Shown here one piece after another: positions 25,565 through 33,200 of a stretch of 64,000 nucleotides of DNA; within the stretch, counting starts at the first letter, position 1, and the number at the start of each line of letters is the position of its first letter. A program made the position numbers and the translations under genes. Below the pieces are notes generated by a model. It ran no database searches. It was not told the DNA's origin and saw only the letters and a list, made by a program, of their open reading frames with translations. Source of the DNA: Bradyrhizobium huanghuaihaiense. GTDB lineage: Bacteria > Pseudomonadota > Alphaproteobacteria > Rhizobiales > Xanthobacteraceae. The stretch is taken from contig NZ_VLLA01000002.1 of NCBI RefSeq assembly GCF_007830635.1, forward strand, positions 558,001 to 622,000, in the 5' to 3' direction.

Positions 25565-27136
25565 ATGACCGCCATGCTGGAGATGCAAAACGTCAGCAAG
25601 AGCTTTGCCGGTGTGCAGGCGCTGCGCGACGTCAATTTCTCGGTTCAGGCCGGGCAGATCCACGCCCTCGTCGGCGAGAACGGCGCCGGCAAGTCGACGC
25701 TGATGAAGGTGCTGAGCGGCGTCTATCCGGCGGGCAGCTACGAGGGCACTATCGTCTTCGAGGGTGAGGAACGCCGCTTCCGTGACATCAACGATTCCGA
25801 GGCGCTCGGCATCATCATCATCCATCAGGAGCTGGCGTTGATCCCCTTGATGTCGATCGCCGAAAACATCTTCCTGTCGCATCCGCCGTCGAAGTTCGGC
25901 GTGATCGACCGCGACGAGGTCTACCGGCGCACGCGCGAGCTGCTGGCGCAGGTCGGCCTGAGGGAATCGCCGGATACGCTGATCACAGATCTCGGCGTCG
26001 GCAAGCAGCAGCTGGTCGAGATCGCCAAGGCGCTCTCCAAGCGCGTGCGCATGCTGATCCTGGATGAGCCGACCGCGAGCCTCAACGAGGCCGACAGCGC
26101 TGCGCTGCTCGAACGCCTCATGGCCTTCCGCGAGCAGGGCATCGGATCGATCCTGATCTCGCACAAGCTCAACGAGGTCGCCAAGGTCGCCGACCACATC
26201 ACCGTGCTGCGTGACGGCCGCACCGTCGACAGCATCGACTGCCGTGCCGAGCCGATCCAGGAAGACCGCATCATCCGCAGCATGGTCAACCGGGATATGG
26301 CGCACCGTTTCCCGGAGCGTAGCGTGACGATCGGCGAGCCCGTGCTCGATGTCGCGAACTGGTCGGTCTATCACCCCATCCATCCCGAGCGGCAGGTGAT
26401 CAAGAACGTTAATTTCGGCGTCAGGCGCGGCGAGGTCGTCGGCATTGCCGGCCTGATGGGGGCGGGGCGCACCGAATTCGCCATGAGCCTGTTCGGCCGC
26501 TCCTGGGGCACCAATATCAGCGGCAGCATCAAGCTCGAAGGCCGCGAGATCGCGCTGCCGAGCGTTGCCGCGGCGATCGATGCCGGCCTTGCCTATGTTA
26601 CCGAGGACCGCAAGCAGCTCGGCCTGATCCTTGCCGACGACGTCCGCAAGAACATCACGCTGGCGAGCCTCGACCAGGTCGCGCCGGGCAGGGTGATCGA
26701 CGACATCGCCGAGCTGAAGGTCGCCAGCGACTACCGCAACCGCATGCGCATCCGCTGCTCCGACGTCTACCAGGAGACCGGCCAGCTCTCCGGCGGTAAC
26801 CAGCAGAAGGTGGTGCTGTCGAAATGGCTGATGACCGATCCCAAGGTCCTGATCCTGGACGAGCCGACAAGGGGCATCGACGTCGGTGCCAAATACGAGA
26901 TTTACTGTATCATCAACGAGCTGGCGGAAGCCGGCCGCGGCGTCGTGGTGATCTCCTCGGAGATGCCCGAGCTGCTCGGCATCTGCGACCGCATCTGCGT
27001 CATGAACGACGGCGCCTTCGTCGGTGAGTTCAAGGGCGCTGAAGCGACACAGGAAAAGATCATGCGCGCCATCATGCGCAACGAACGAAGCAACAGCGTG
27101 CCTGAGGCCGCGGAGATGGGAGGATCGCAGCCATGA
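25565..27136 (+). CDS. gguA: Sugar ABC transporter ATP-binding protein (GguA/XylG-like)
   Basis: A 523-aa duplicated ABC ATPase. First domain: GENGAGKSTLMKVLSG and MLILDEPTASLNEAD. Second domain: degenerate Walker A (GLMGAGRTEFAMSLFG), LSGGNQQKVVLSKWLM and VLILDEPTRGIDVG. It pairs with ChvE and GguB. An in-frame ATG at 25574 (MLEMQNVSK) is an alternative start only three codons away. It overlaps gguB by ATGA. Confidence 0.93.
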   Translation: MTAMLEMQNVSKSFAGVQALRDVNFSVQAGQIHALVGENGAGKSTLMKVLSGVYPAGSYEGTIVFEGEERRFRDINDSEALGIIIIHQELALIPLMSIAENIFLSHPPSKFGVIDRDEVYRRTRELLAQVGLRESPDTLITDLGVGKQQLVEIAKALSKRVRMLILDEPTASLNEADSAALLERLMAFREQGIGSILISHKLNEVAKVADHITVLRDGRTVDSIDCRAEPIQEDRIIRSMVNRDMAHRFPERSVTIGEPVLDVANWSVYHPIHPERQVIKNVNFGVRRGEVVGIAGLMGAGRTEFAMSLFGRSWGTNISGSIKLEGREIALPSVAAAIDAGLAYVTEDRKQLGLILADDVRKNITLASLDQVAPGRVIDDIAELKVASDYRNRMRIRCSDVYQETGQLSGGNQQKVVLSKWLMTDPKVLILDEPTRGIDVGAKYEIYCIINELAEAGRGVVVISSEMPELLGICDRICVMNDGAFVGEFKGAEATQEKIMRAIMRNERSNSVPEAAEMGGSQP

Positions 27137-28323
27137 CCGACAAGACGGTTTCGCTGCCCGAGGAGCGCCGGCACGGCAGCTTCATCAAGAACAATCTGCG
27201 CAATTACGGCATGCTGATCTCTCTGATCGCGATCATGCTGTTTTTCCAGGTCATGACCGGCGGGACCCTGCTCCAGCCGCTCAACCTCACCAATCTGGTT
27301 CTCCAGAACAGCTACATCGTCATCATGGCGCTGGGTATGCTGCTGGTGATCGTCACCGGCCATATCGACCTCTCGGTCGGCTCGGTCGCGGGCTTCATCG
27401 GCGCCGTGGCCGCGCTTCTCATGGTGACCTACAAGGTCGACTACACGCTCGCCTTCATCGCCTGCCTCGCGCTCGGCGCCGCCATCGGCGCGGCGCAGGG
27501 CTATTGGGTGGCCTACTTCAAGATCCCGTCCTTCATCGTCACGCTGGCGGGCATGCTGGTGTTCAAGGGTCTTGCGCTTGCGGTGCTGCAGGGCCAGTCG
27601 CTCGGGCCGTTCCCGCCGACCTTCCAGAAGCTGTCGTCGGGCTTCATTCCGGAGCTGCTGCCCGAGGCCGGCACGCTGCATCCGACATCGATGCTGATCG
27701 GCGCCGTGCTCGCGCTCGGCCTCGTCTATGCCAGCGCCAAGGGGAGGTCGCGCGAGCAGTCGCACGGCATCGAGGTCGAGCCTTACGCGTTCTTCCTCGG
27801 CAAGAGCATTCTGCTCGCCTGCGCCGTGCTCTATTTCACCTACCTGATCGCCTCGCATCGCGGCCTGCCCAACGTGCTGGTGATCATGACTGCGCTGATC
27901 GCGCTCTACGGCTTCGTCACCCGCCGCACCGTGATCGGCCGGCAGATCTACGCGGTCGGCGGCAACGCCAAGGCGGCCAGCCTGTCGGGCATCAAGACCG
28001 AGCGGCTGACCTTCCTCACCTTCGTCAACATGGGCGTGCTCGCCGCGCTCGCCGGCCTCGTCTTCGCCGCGCGGCTGAACACCGCAACGCCCAAGGCCGG
28101 CCTCGGCTTCGAGCTCGACGTCATCGCCGCCTGCTTCATCGGCGGTGCCTCGGCCTATGGCGGCGTCGGGCGCGTCGGCGGCGCCGTGGTCGGCGCCATG
28201 ATCATGGGCGTGATGAACAACGGCATGTCCATCCTCGGCATCGGTATCGACTACCAGCAGGTCATCAAGGGCCTGGTGCTGCTGGGAGCGGTGTGCATCG
28301 ACGTGTATAACCAGCGAAGGTAG
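27133..28323 (+). CDS. gguB: Sugar ABC transporter permease (GguB/XylH-like)
   Basis: A 396-aa inner-membrane permease, longer than RbsC-type permeases as expected for the XylH/GguB branch. Motifs GMLLVIVTGHIDLSVGSVAG, PSFIVTLAGMLVFKG and CFIGGASAYGGVGRVGG are visible, with about 10 hydrophobic segments. In Agrobacterium this gene is followed by gguC, also an FAH-family gene. Here the nearest FAH-family gene is instead at 14380-15552. Confidence 0.93.
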   Translation: MTDKTVSLPEERRHGSFIKNNLRNYGMLISLIAIMLFFQVMTGGTLLQPLNLTNLVLQNSYIVIMALGMLLVIVTGHIDLSVGSVAGFIGAVAALLMVTYKVDYTLAFIACLALGAAIGAAQGYWVAYFKIPSFIVTLAGMLVFKGLALAVLQGQSLGPFPPTFQKLSSGFIPELLPEAGTLHPTSMLIGAVLALGLVYASAKGRSREQSHGIEVEPYAFFLGKSILLACAVLYFTYLIASHRGLPNVLVIMTALIALYGFVTRRTVIGRQIYAVGGNAKAASLSGIKTERLTFLTFVNMGVLAALAGLVFAARLNTATPKAGLGFELDVIAACFIGGASAYGGVGRVGGAVVGAMIMGVMNNGMSILGIGIDYQQVIKGLVLLGAVCIDVYNQRR

Positions 28324-28352
28324 GCGTAAAATCACGTCGCGGAGGTGAGGCT

Positions 28353-28371
28353 CTGGCGCCGCCCGCGCCAG
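28353..28371. terminator. Stem-loop after gguB
   Basis: CTGGCGC and GCGCCAG form a perfect 7-bp stem with a CGCCC loop, 30 bp after the gguB stop. No strong T-run follows (TTACAATTTTC comes shortly after). Probable end of the sugar operon. Confidence 0.5.
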
Positions 28372-28497
28372 GCGGTTACAATTTTCGTCGATTTCGATCA
28401 CGGCTTCGGCATCGCGACCGGGTCCGCTGCCTCGCGATGACCATGATTTGGGGGCTAGATTCGGGGGGCCGAGCAGGGCACGGGCAGGTCAGCACCA

Positions 28498-28638
28498 GTG
28501 GCGGCTCATATCCGCGAGATGACGGACGACGAATTTGAGGGGCGGCTTCGCATCCTCGTGCGGATCGTTTCCGTCTGCACCCTGGGGCTCTGCTCCTTTG
28601 CTGCAGGTTTGTTGATCGGGGCCTTTGTTCTGTTCTGA
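28498..28638 (+). CDS. Possible small membrane protein
   Basis: An open frame of 46 codons starting GTG (AHIREMTDDEFEGRLRILVR) and ending in a hydrophobic stretch VCTLGLCSFAAGLLIGAFVL. The charged head plus single membrane segment looks like a genuine microprotein, but the Shine-Dalgarno site is weak (GCAGGTC). An ATG at 28519 is an alternative start. It lies in the 440-bp gap between gguB and the kinase gene; the rest of that gap holds only the stem-loop and the FixK box. Confidence 0.4.
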   Translation: MAAHIREMTDDEFEGRLRILVRIVSVCTLGLCSFAAGLLIGAFVLF

Positions 28639-28688
28639 TCAAGGCGATTCACGCCAAGCCTCGGAGAGAGAGGCGCCGGCGCGCCTTC

Positions 28689-28702
28689 TTGATCTAGATC
28701 AA
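28689..28702. promoter_or_regulatory. FixK/FNR-type box before the histidine kinase gene
   Basis: TTGATCTAGATCAA is a perfect match to the FNR/FixK consensus TTGAT-N4-ATCAA. If centred at -41.5 it predicts a transcription start near 28737, 26 bp before the GTG of the kinase. This implies induction under low oxygen by a FixK2- or FNR-like activator. Confidence 0.85.
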
Positions 28703-28762
28703 CTGGCAACGAGTTTCGCGCGAATTTCATGCGGTTGGCGCAAGTGATTACGGGGAACCTGA

Positions 28763-30019
28763 GTGGCGCGTACAGTGGGGTCATCGCCGGCTTCGGAGGT
28801 GATGCTGGTCTCGACGTTGCCGGCGTTGCAGCTGATCTACGACACTGCCCCGATCGGGCTGGCCTGTCTGTCACCGGACTGCCGCTATTTGCTGATCAAC
28901 CAGCGTCTGACTGAAATCTGCGGCATATCCGTCGAAGGCCATCTTGGGCACACGGTCAGGGACTGCGTGCCGGCCCTGGCGGATTCCGTCGAGCAGATTG
29001 TGCGCTCGATCGTCGCGACGGGCGAGCCGGTGATCGGTATCGAGGTGGCGGGGCAGCGGGCCGATCAGGTCGAGGAGCGTTCCTGGGTCACCTATTGGCA
29101 CCCGCTGCGAATGCCGGACGGCGAGATCGTCGCGGTCAACGTGGCGGCGGAGGAGATCACCGAACGCAAGCGCGCCGAGCGGGAGGTTCGCAGCGCCAGG
29201 GACGCCGCTGAGACCGCGCTTCGCCATCTACGCGATATCCAGGACACCCTGATCGAGGCGGAAAAGCTGGCTGCGCTCGGGCACATGGTCGCCGGTGTCG
29301 CGCACGAGATCAACACACCGCTGGGCAGCAGCCTGACGGTCGCCTCGACGCTCCAGCGCAAGGCCCAGCAGTTCGCCGCGGAGGTCGCGCGAGGCAATCT
29401 CAAGCGTTCGACATTGACGGGTTTTCTGGAGCTGGTGGGCGATGCCTCGGCGCAGCTGGTCAACAATCTCGGCCGCGCCGCCGAACGAGTGCAGTCCTTC
29501 AAGCAGGTGGCGGCCGATCAGACCCGGTCACACCGGCGCAGCTTCGATGCGGGTGAACTGACCGGCCAGGTTCTCTCCCAGTTCGAGCGGCAGCTGCGCA
29601 CGCGCGACATCGCGCTTGGCCTGCGCTGCGAGCCAAAGTTGGCCATGGACAGCTATCCGGGTCCGTTCGGGCAGGTGCTCACCAATCTCGCCGTCAATGC
29701 GATGACGCATGCCTTCGCTGGCGGCGGAGGAGGGAAGATCGACGTCTCGCTGCGCGCGGCAGGCCACGGGCATATCGAGCTGCTGTTTGCCGACGACGGT
29801 TGCGGCATGGCGCCCGACGTGGAGCGGCGGGCCTTCGATCCTTTCTTCACCACACGCCGACATGACGGCGCGAGCGGCCTTGGCCTGCACATCGTGCACA
29901 GCATCGTCGTGGATCGATTGGGCGGACAACTCCGGCTCGAAAGCAAGCCCGGCGAGGGCACGCGGATTCAGCTGGTCCTGCCGAGAACGGCGCCCGATCG
30001 GCGATCCGGCGAGAGCTGA
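28763..30019 (+). CDS. PAS-domain sensor histidine kinase, orphan
   Basis: A 418-aa kinase with no evident membrane segment, so probably cytoplasmic. An N-terminal PAS domain (about 20-135, LQLIYDTAPIGLACLSPDCR and VAAEEITERKRAE at its end) is followed by a dimerisation/phosphoacceptor helix with MVAGVAHEINTPLGSS, where the His is the likely phosphosite. An HATPase domain carries NLAVNAMTHAF (N box), DDGCGMAPDV (G1), FDPFFTTRRHDGASGLGLHI (F/G2). A GTG start at 28763 has CGGGGAAC upstream; an ATG at 28802 is possible. No response regulator gene is adjacent. It sits under a FixK box directly before the nor cluster, suggesting a role in low-oxygen or NO signalling. Confidence 0.88.
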   Translation: MARTVGSSPASEVMLVSTLPALQLIYDTAPIGLACLSPDCRYLLINQRLTEICGISVEGHLGHTVRDCVPALADSVEQIVRSIVATGEPVIGIEVAGQRADQVEERSWVTYWHPLRMPDGEIVAVNVAAEEITERKRAEREVRSARDAAETALRHLRDIQDTLIEAEKLAALGHMVAGVAHEINTPLGSSLTVASTLQRKAQQFAAEVARGNLKRSTLTGFLELVGDASAQLVNNLGRAAERVQSFKQVAADQTRSHRRSFDAGELTGQVLSQFERQLRTRDIALGLRCEPKLAMDSYPGPFGQVLTNLAVNAMTHAFAGGGGGKIDVSLRAAGHGHIELLFADDGCGMAPDVERRAFDPFFTTRRHDGASGLGLHIVHSIVVDRLGGQLRLESKPGEGTRIQLVLPRTAPDRRSGES

Positions 30020-30046
30020 TCGCGCCCCCGATCCGCGGCGTCCGGG

Positions 30047-30202
30047 TTACTGGGTCGTGAACAGCACCGTCGCGATCGCGACGGAGAGGCTTACCGCCGA
30101 CGCGGTCGCGACCGTCGACAGCACCCCCATGCGCCGGAGCGCGATGGCGAAGGCGATGATGATGGGTGTCGCCGTCATCAGCCCGATCTGTGCATCGCTC
30201 AT
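30047..30202 (-). CDS. Small hypothetical membrane protein divergent from norE
   Basis: A 51-aa protein (MSDAQIGLMTATPIIIAFAI at the start) with two predicted hydrophobic helices, about residues 8-22 and 28-48, separated by a short loop with two arginines. The ATG at 30202 has a strong Shine-Dalgarno sequence (AGGGAGTGACGAT). It is transcribed away from norE, and a perfect NnrR-type box at 30259-30272 sits where an activator of this gene would (predicted start near 30224). I do not recognise the family. It may be an accessory of denitrification. Confidence 0.65.
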   Translation of the reverse strand: MSDAQIGLMTATPIIIAFAIALRRMGVLSTVATASAVSLSVAIATVLFTTQ

Positions 30203-30258
30203 ATCGTCACTCCCTGTGAACTCTGAGCCCTTCGTAGCGCGTTCCGGCCCGCCGGACG

Positions 30259-30272
30259 TTGCGTCGGCGCAA
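30259..30272. promoter_or_regulatory. NnrR/FNR-family box, proximal to the divergent microprotein gene
   Basis: TTGCGTCGGCGCAA is a perfect dyad TTGCG-N4-CGCAA, matching the TTG-N8-CAA pattern of NnrR/DNR/FixK-type regulators. Its centre lies 63 bp before the minus-strand ATG at 30202, so an activator placed at -41.5 gives a 22-base leader there. Confidence 0.7.
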
Positions 30273-30297
30273 ACAACGCGCTCCGGCGTTCTCCAGT

Positions 30298-30311
30298 TTG
30301 TCCTGCGACAA
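30298..30311. promoter_or_regulatory. NnrR/FNR-family box, proximal to norE
   Basis: TTGTCCTGCGACAA is a perfect dyad TTGTC-N4-GACAA. Placed at -41.5 it predicts norE transcription from about 30346. The two boxes in this divergent region have centres 39 bp apart. Confidence 0.7.
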
Positions 30312-30338
30312 ATTCCGAACTGGACGGGCGAGCTAAGC

Positions 30339-30363
30339 CTTTCCGGTGTCCTGATCCGGAAAG
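30339..30363. promoter_or_regulatory. Inverted repeat at the predicted norE transcript start
   Basis: CTTTCCGG (30339-30346) and CCGGAAAG (30356-30363) are perfect 8-bp arms around a 9-base centre. The dyad overlaps the transcription start predicted from the box at 30298-30311. It could be a second regulator's operator or a leader hairpin. Confidence 0.4.
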
Positions 30364-30434
30364 ACGATGTCGACGGCGGAGTGCGAACAACAGGGAACCG
30401 GTTGGGGAATTCTGGAGGATCTCCCCGGCGATCC

Positions 30435-30941
30435 ATGATCTGGGTGCTGATCTTCAGCGAGCTCGTGGCTTTCGGCCTGTTCCTCGGCGCCTTCGTCGTC
30501 GCCCGCGCGATCCACCCCGCACTGTTCGCGGCCGGGCAGGCGGCGCTCAATCTAGATCTCGCCGGCCTCAATACCGTCGTGCTGGTGACCAGCGGCTGGG
30601 TTGCGGCCCGGGCCACGAAAGCCGCGCGGGCCAGCGAGAGGCGGGCGTCGCGCCGCTGGCTTCTCGGCGCGATGGCGCTGGGAGGCCTCTTCATTGCGAT
30701 CAAGCTCGCCGAATACGCCGAAGAGATCGGGCGCGGCGTCGGGCTCGAAACCAGCCCGTTCTTCACGCTCTACTTCCTCCTGACCGGCTTTCATCTGCTG
30801 CATGTCGGCCTCGGCATCATCATCCTCGCCGTGGTCTGCCGCCGAGCCGAGACAGTGGGCGTCGAGACGGGCGCCGCGTTCTGGCACATGGTCGATCTGG
30901 TCTGGATCGTCATGTTCCCGGTTCTCTATCTGGTGCGCTGA
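30435..30941 (+). CDS. norE: Nitric oxide reductase accessory protein NorE (cytochrome c oxidase subunit III-like)
   Basis: A protein of about 168 aa of the heme-copper oxidase subunit III family, an inner-membrane helper found in nor clusters. It has about five hydrophobic segments: MIWVLIFSELVAFGLFLGAF at the start, then FFTLYFLLTGFHLLHVGLGI and FWHMVDLVWIVMFPVLYLVR, the subunit III pattern. The start is uncertain: ATG 30435, TTG 30402 (preceded by AGGGAA) and GTG 30381 are in frame, and the family usually has 15-30 residues before the first helix, so a start upstream of 30435 is quite possible. It joins norF by a one-base stop/start overlap. Confidence 0.85.
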   Translation: MIWVLIFSELVAFGLFLGAFVVARAIHPALFAAGQAALNLDLAGLNTVVLVTSGWVAARATKAARASERRASRRWLLGAMALGGLFIAIKLAEYAEEIGRGVGLETSPFFTLYFLLTGFHLLHVGLGIIILAVVCRRAETVGVETGAAFWHMVDLVWIVMFPVLYLVR

Positions 30942-31204
30942 TGAATCTGGATCGCCTCGACATCGCCTGGCTCGTGCTGATCGGCCTCGCGCTCGCAACG
31001 ATCGCGCTGCCGCCGTTGATGCCGCGGCCGCTGCTCGGCAACGCCCTGTTGCTGGCCTTGGCCGCGCTCAAGGGCCGCCGGATCGCGCTCGACTTCATGG
31101 ACCTTCGCGCTGCGCCCGCGCATTGGCGCGGTCTCGTCAGCGCCTGGATCCTGATCGTGCTCCTGCTCGCCTGGCTCGCCTCCGCCGTCGTCGGCCTGAT
31201 CTGA
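30941..31204 (+). CDS. norF: NorF, cytochrome c oxidase subunit IV-like membrane protein
   Basis: An 87-aa inner-membrane protein with three hydrophobic segments (IAWLVLIGLALATIALPPLM, LLGNALLLALAALKG, LVSAWILIVLLLAWLASAVV). Size, position directly after norE, and the conserved LKGRRIALDFMDLR loop fit NorF, the subunit IV-like partner of NorE. The stop of norE and the start of norF share a base. Confidence 0.85.
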   Translation: MNLDRLDIAWLVLIGLALATIALPPLMPRPLLGNALLLALAALKGRRIALDFMDLRAAPAHWRGLVSAWILIVLLLAWLASAVVGLI

Positions 31205-31212
31205 CGCGCTCA

Positions 31213-31226
31213 TTGCGCCCTGACAA
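31213..31226. promoter_or_regulatory. NnrR/FNR-family box upstream of norC
   Basis: TTGCGCCCTGACAA fits TTG-N8-CAA, one half-site like the box at 30259 and the other like the box at 30298. Its centre predicts transcription from about 31261, 38 bp before the norC ATG. In Bradyrhizobium norCBQD is known to respond to low oxygen and nitrogen oxides through FixK2/NnrR, which fits. Confidence 0.85.
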
Positions 31227-31298
31227 AGAACGGGGCGGGCCAAGCGGCAATAAATCGCCGCATCGCTATTTCGCAGAAACAACCGGAAAGGATTGGCA

Positions 31299-31751
31299 AT
31301 GGCTGAACGCCTGACCAAGTCGGCCGCTCGAAACGTGTTCTACGGCGGCTCGGCCTTTTTCTTCGCCATCTTCATAGGGCTGACGGCGCACAGCCATTAC
31401 TACATGGCCACGAGCTCGACCGACGCGACCACGCTGACCTCGTCGGTCGCCCGCGGCAAGCATGTCTGGGAGAAGAACTCCTGCATCAACTGCCACACGC
31501 TGCTGGGCGAGGGCGCCTATTTCGCGCCCGAGGTCGGCAACGTCTGGGATCGCTGGGGCGGCAAGGAGGATCCGGCCGGCGCGCGCGAGACGCTGAAGGC
31601 CTGGATGCAGGCGCAGCCCTCGGGCGCACCGGGCCGGCGGCAGATGCCGCAGTTCAACCTCACCGACCAGGAGCTCAACGATCTCGCCGACTTCCTGCAA
31701 TGGACCTCGACGATCAAGCGCCAGGAATGGCCGCCGAACAAGGCGGGCTAG
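31299..31751 (+). CDS. norC: Nitric oxide reductase cytochrome c subunit NorC
   Basis: A 150-aa membrane-anchored cytochrome c, the electron-entry subunit of cNOR. It has an N-terminal membrane anchor (NVFYGGSAFFFAIFIGLTAH, about 12-31), one heme c site C62-I-N-C65-H66, and the probable axial methionine M116 in RQMPQFNL. GGAAAGG precedes the ATG at 31299. It receives electrons from soluble cytochromes and passes them to NorB, encoded 40 bp downstream. Confidence 0.96.
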   Translation: MAERLTKSAARNVFYGGSAFFFAIFIGLTAHSHYYMATSSTDATTLTSSVARGKHVWEKNSCINCHTLLGEGAYFAPEVGNVWDRWGGKEDPAGARETLKAWMQAQPSGAPGRRQMPQFNLTDQELNDLADFLQWTSTIKRQEWPPNKAG

Positions 31752-31791
31752 AGCACGCGACTTTCCTCTTTCAAGACTAGAGAGAACCGAG

Positions 31792-33138
31792 ATGAAATAC
31801 CAAACCCAGAAAGTCGCGATTCTGTATTTCTACGGCGCGCTGACGCTGTTCCTGGCCCAGGTCCTGTTCGGCCTGCTCGCCGGAACCATCTACGTCCTGC
31901 CCAACACGCTCTCGACCCTCCTGCCGTTCAACATCGTCAGGATGATCCATACCAACGCGTTGATCGTGTGGTCGCTGATCGGCTTCATGGGCGCGACCTA
32001 TTTCCTGCTGCCCGAGGAAACCGAGACCGAGCTTTTCAGCCCGCTGCTCGCGAAGATCCAGTTCTGGATGTTCTTCGGCGCGGCGGGCGTCGCCGTGGTC
32101 GGCTATCTCTTCCACTATCATGAGGGCCGCGAATTCCTCGAGCAGCCCTTCATCATCAAGGTCGGCATCGTTGTCGTCTGCCTGATGTTCCTGTTCAACG
32201 TCACCATGACGGCGCTGAAGGGGCGCAAGACCACGGTCACCAACATTCTGCTGTTCGGCCTGTGGGGCGTTGCGATCTTCTTCCTGTTCGCCTTCTACAA
32301 TCCGGCGAACCTCGCGGTCGACAAGATGTACTGGTGGTATGTCGTCCATCTCTGGGTCGAGGGCGTCTGGGAGCTGATCATGGCCTCCGTGCTCGCCTAT
32401 CTCATGATCAAGCTCAACGGCATCGACCGCGAGGTGGTGGAGAAGTGGCTCTATGTCATCATTGGCCTGGCGCTGTTCTCCGGCATCCTCGGCACCGGCC
32501 ATCACTTCTACTGGATCGGCGCGCCCGGCTACTGGCAGTGGATCGGCTCGCTGTTCTCCACGCTCGAGGTCGCGCCGTTCTTCACCATGGTGATCTTCAC
32601 GGTGCAGATGACCTGGAAGGCCGGCCGCAAGCATCCGAACCGCGCCGCGCTGCTGTGGTCGGTCGGTTGCTCGGTGATGGCGTTCCTGGGGGCCGGCGTC
32701 TGGGGCTTCCTGCACACGCTGTCCTCGGTGAACTACTACACCCATGGCACCCAGGTCACCGCCGCGCACGGCCATCTCGCCTTCTTCGGCGCTTACGTGA
32801 TGCTGAACCTGTCGGTGATGGCCTACGCGATCCCGCAGCTCAGGGGACGTGCGCCCTATAACCAGTGGCTCAGCATGGCGAGCTTCTGGATCATGTGCAC
32901 GGCCATGATGACCATGACCTTCGCGCTGACCTTCGCCGGTGTGATCCAGGTCCATCTGCAGCGCATCCTCGGCCAGAGCTACATGGACGTGCAGGACCAG
33001 CTCGCCTTCTTCTACTGGATCCGGCTCGGTTCCGGCGTGTTCGTCGCGATCTCCGCGCTGATGTTCGTGTGGGCCGTGCTGGTGCCCGGCCGAGAGAAGA
33101 CGGCGGCCATTCCGGCCGCGTTGCAACCGGCCGAGTAA
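31792..33138 (+). CDS. norB: Nitric oxide reductase large subunit NorB
   Basis: A 448-aa heme-copper oxidase-superfamily catalytic subunit that reduces two NO to N2O and water. It has about 12 membrane helices and no N-terminal extension, so it is the cytochrome c-dependent rather than quinol-dependent type. Conserved ligand histidines and acidic residues are seen in RMIHTNALIVWSL, WWYVVHLWVEGVWELI, GTGHHFYWIG and TAAHGHLAFFGAYVM. Cotranscribed with norC. Confidence 0.97.
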   Translation: MKYQTQKVAILYFYGALTLFLAQVLFGLLAGTIYVLPNTLSTLLPFNIVRMIHTNALIVWSLIGFMGATYFLLPEETETELFSPLLAKIQFWMFFGAAGVAVVGYLFHYHEGREFLEQPFIIKVGIVVVCLMFLFNVTMTALKGRKTTVTNILLFGLWGVAIFFLFAFYNPANLAVDKMYWWYVVHLWVEGVWELIMASVLAYLMIKLNGIDREVVEKWLYVIIGLALFSGILGTGHHFYWIGAPGYWQWIGSLFSTLEVAPFFTMVIFTVQMTWKAGRKHPNRAALLWSVGCSVMAFLGAGVWGFLHTLSSVNYYTHGTQVTAAHGHLAFFGAYVMLNLSVMAYAIPQLRGRAPYNQWLSMASFWIMCTAMMTMTFALTFAGVIQVHLQRILGQSYMDVQDQLAFFYWIRLGSGVFVAISALMFVWAVLVPGREKTAAIPAALQPAE

Positions 33139-33200
33139 ACGCACATGGCGGCCGCGGTTCGCCGCGGCCGCCGTCTCAATGTGAATTGCGGAGAATGACC

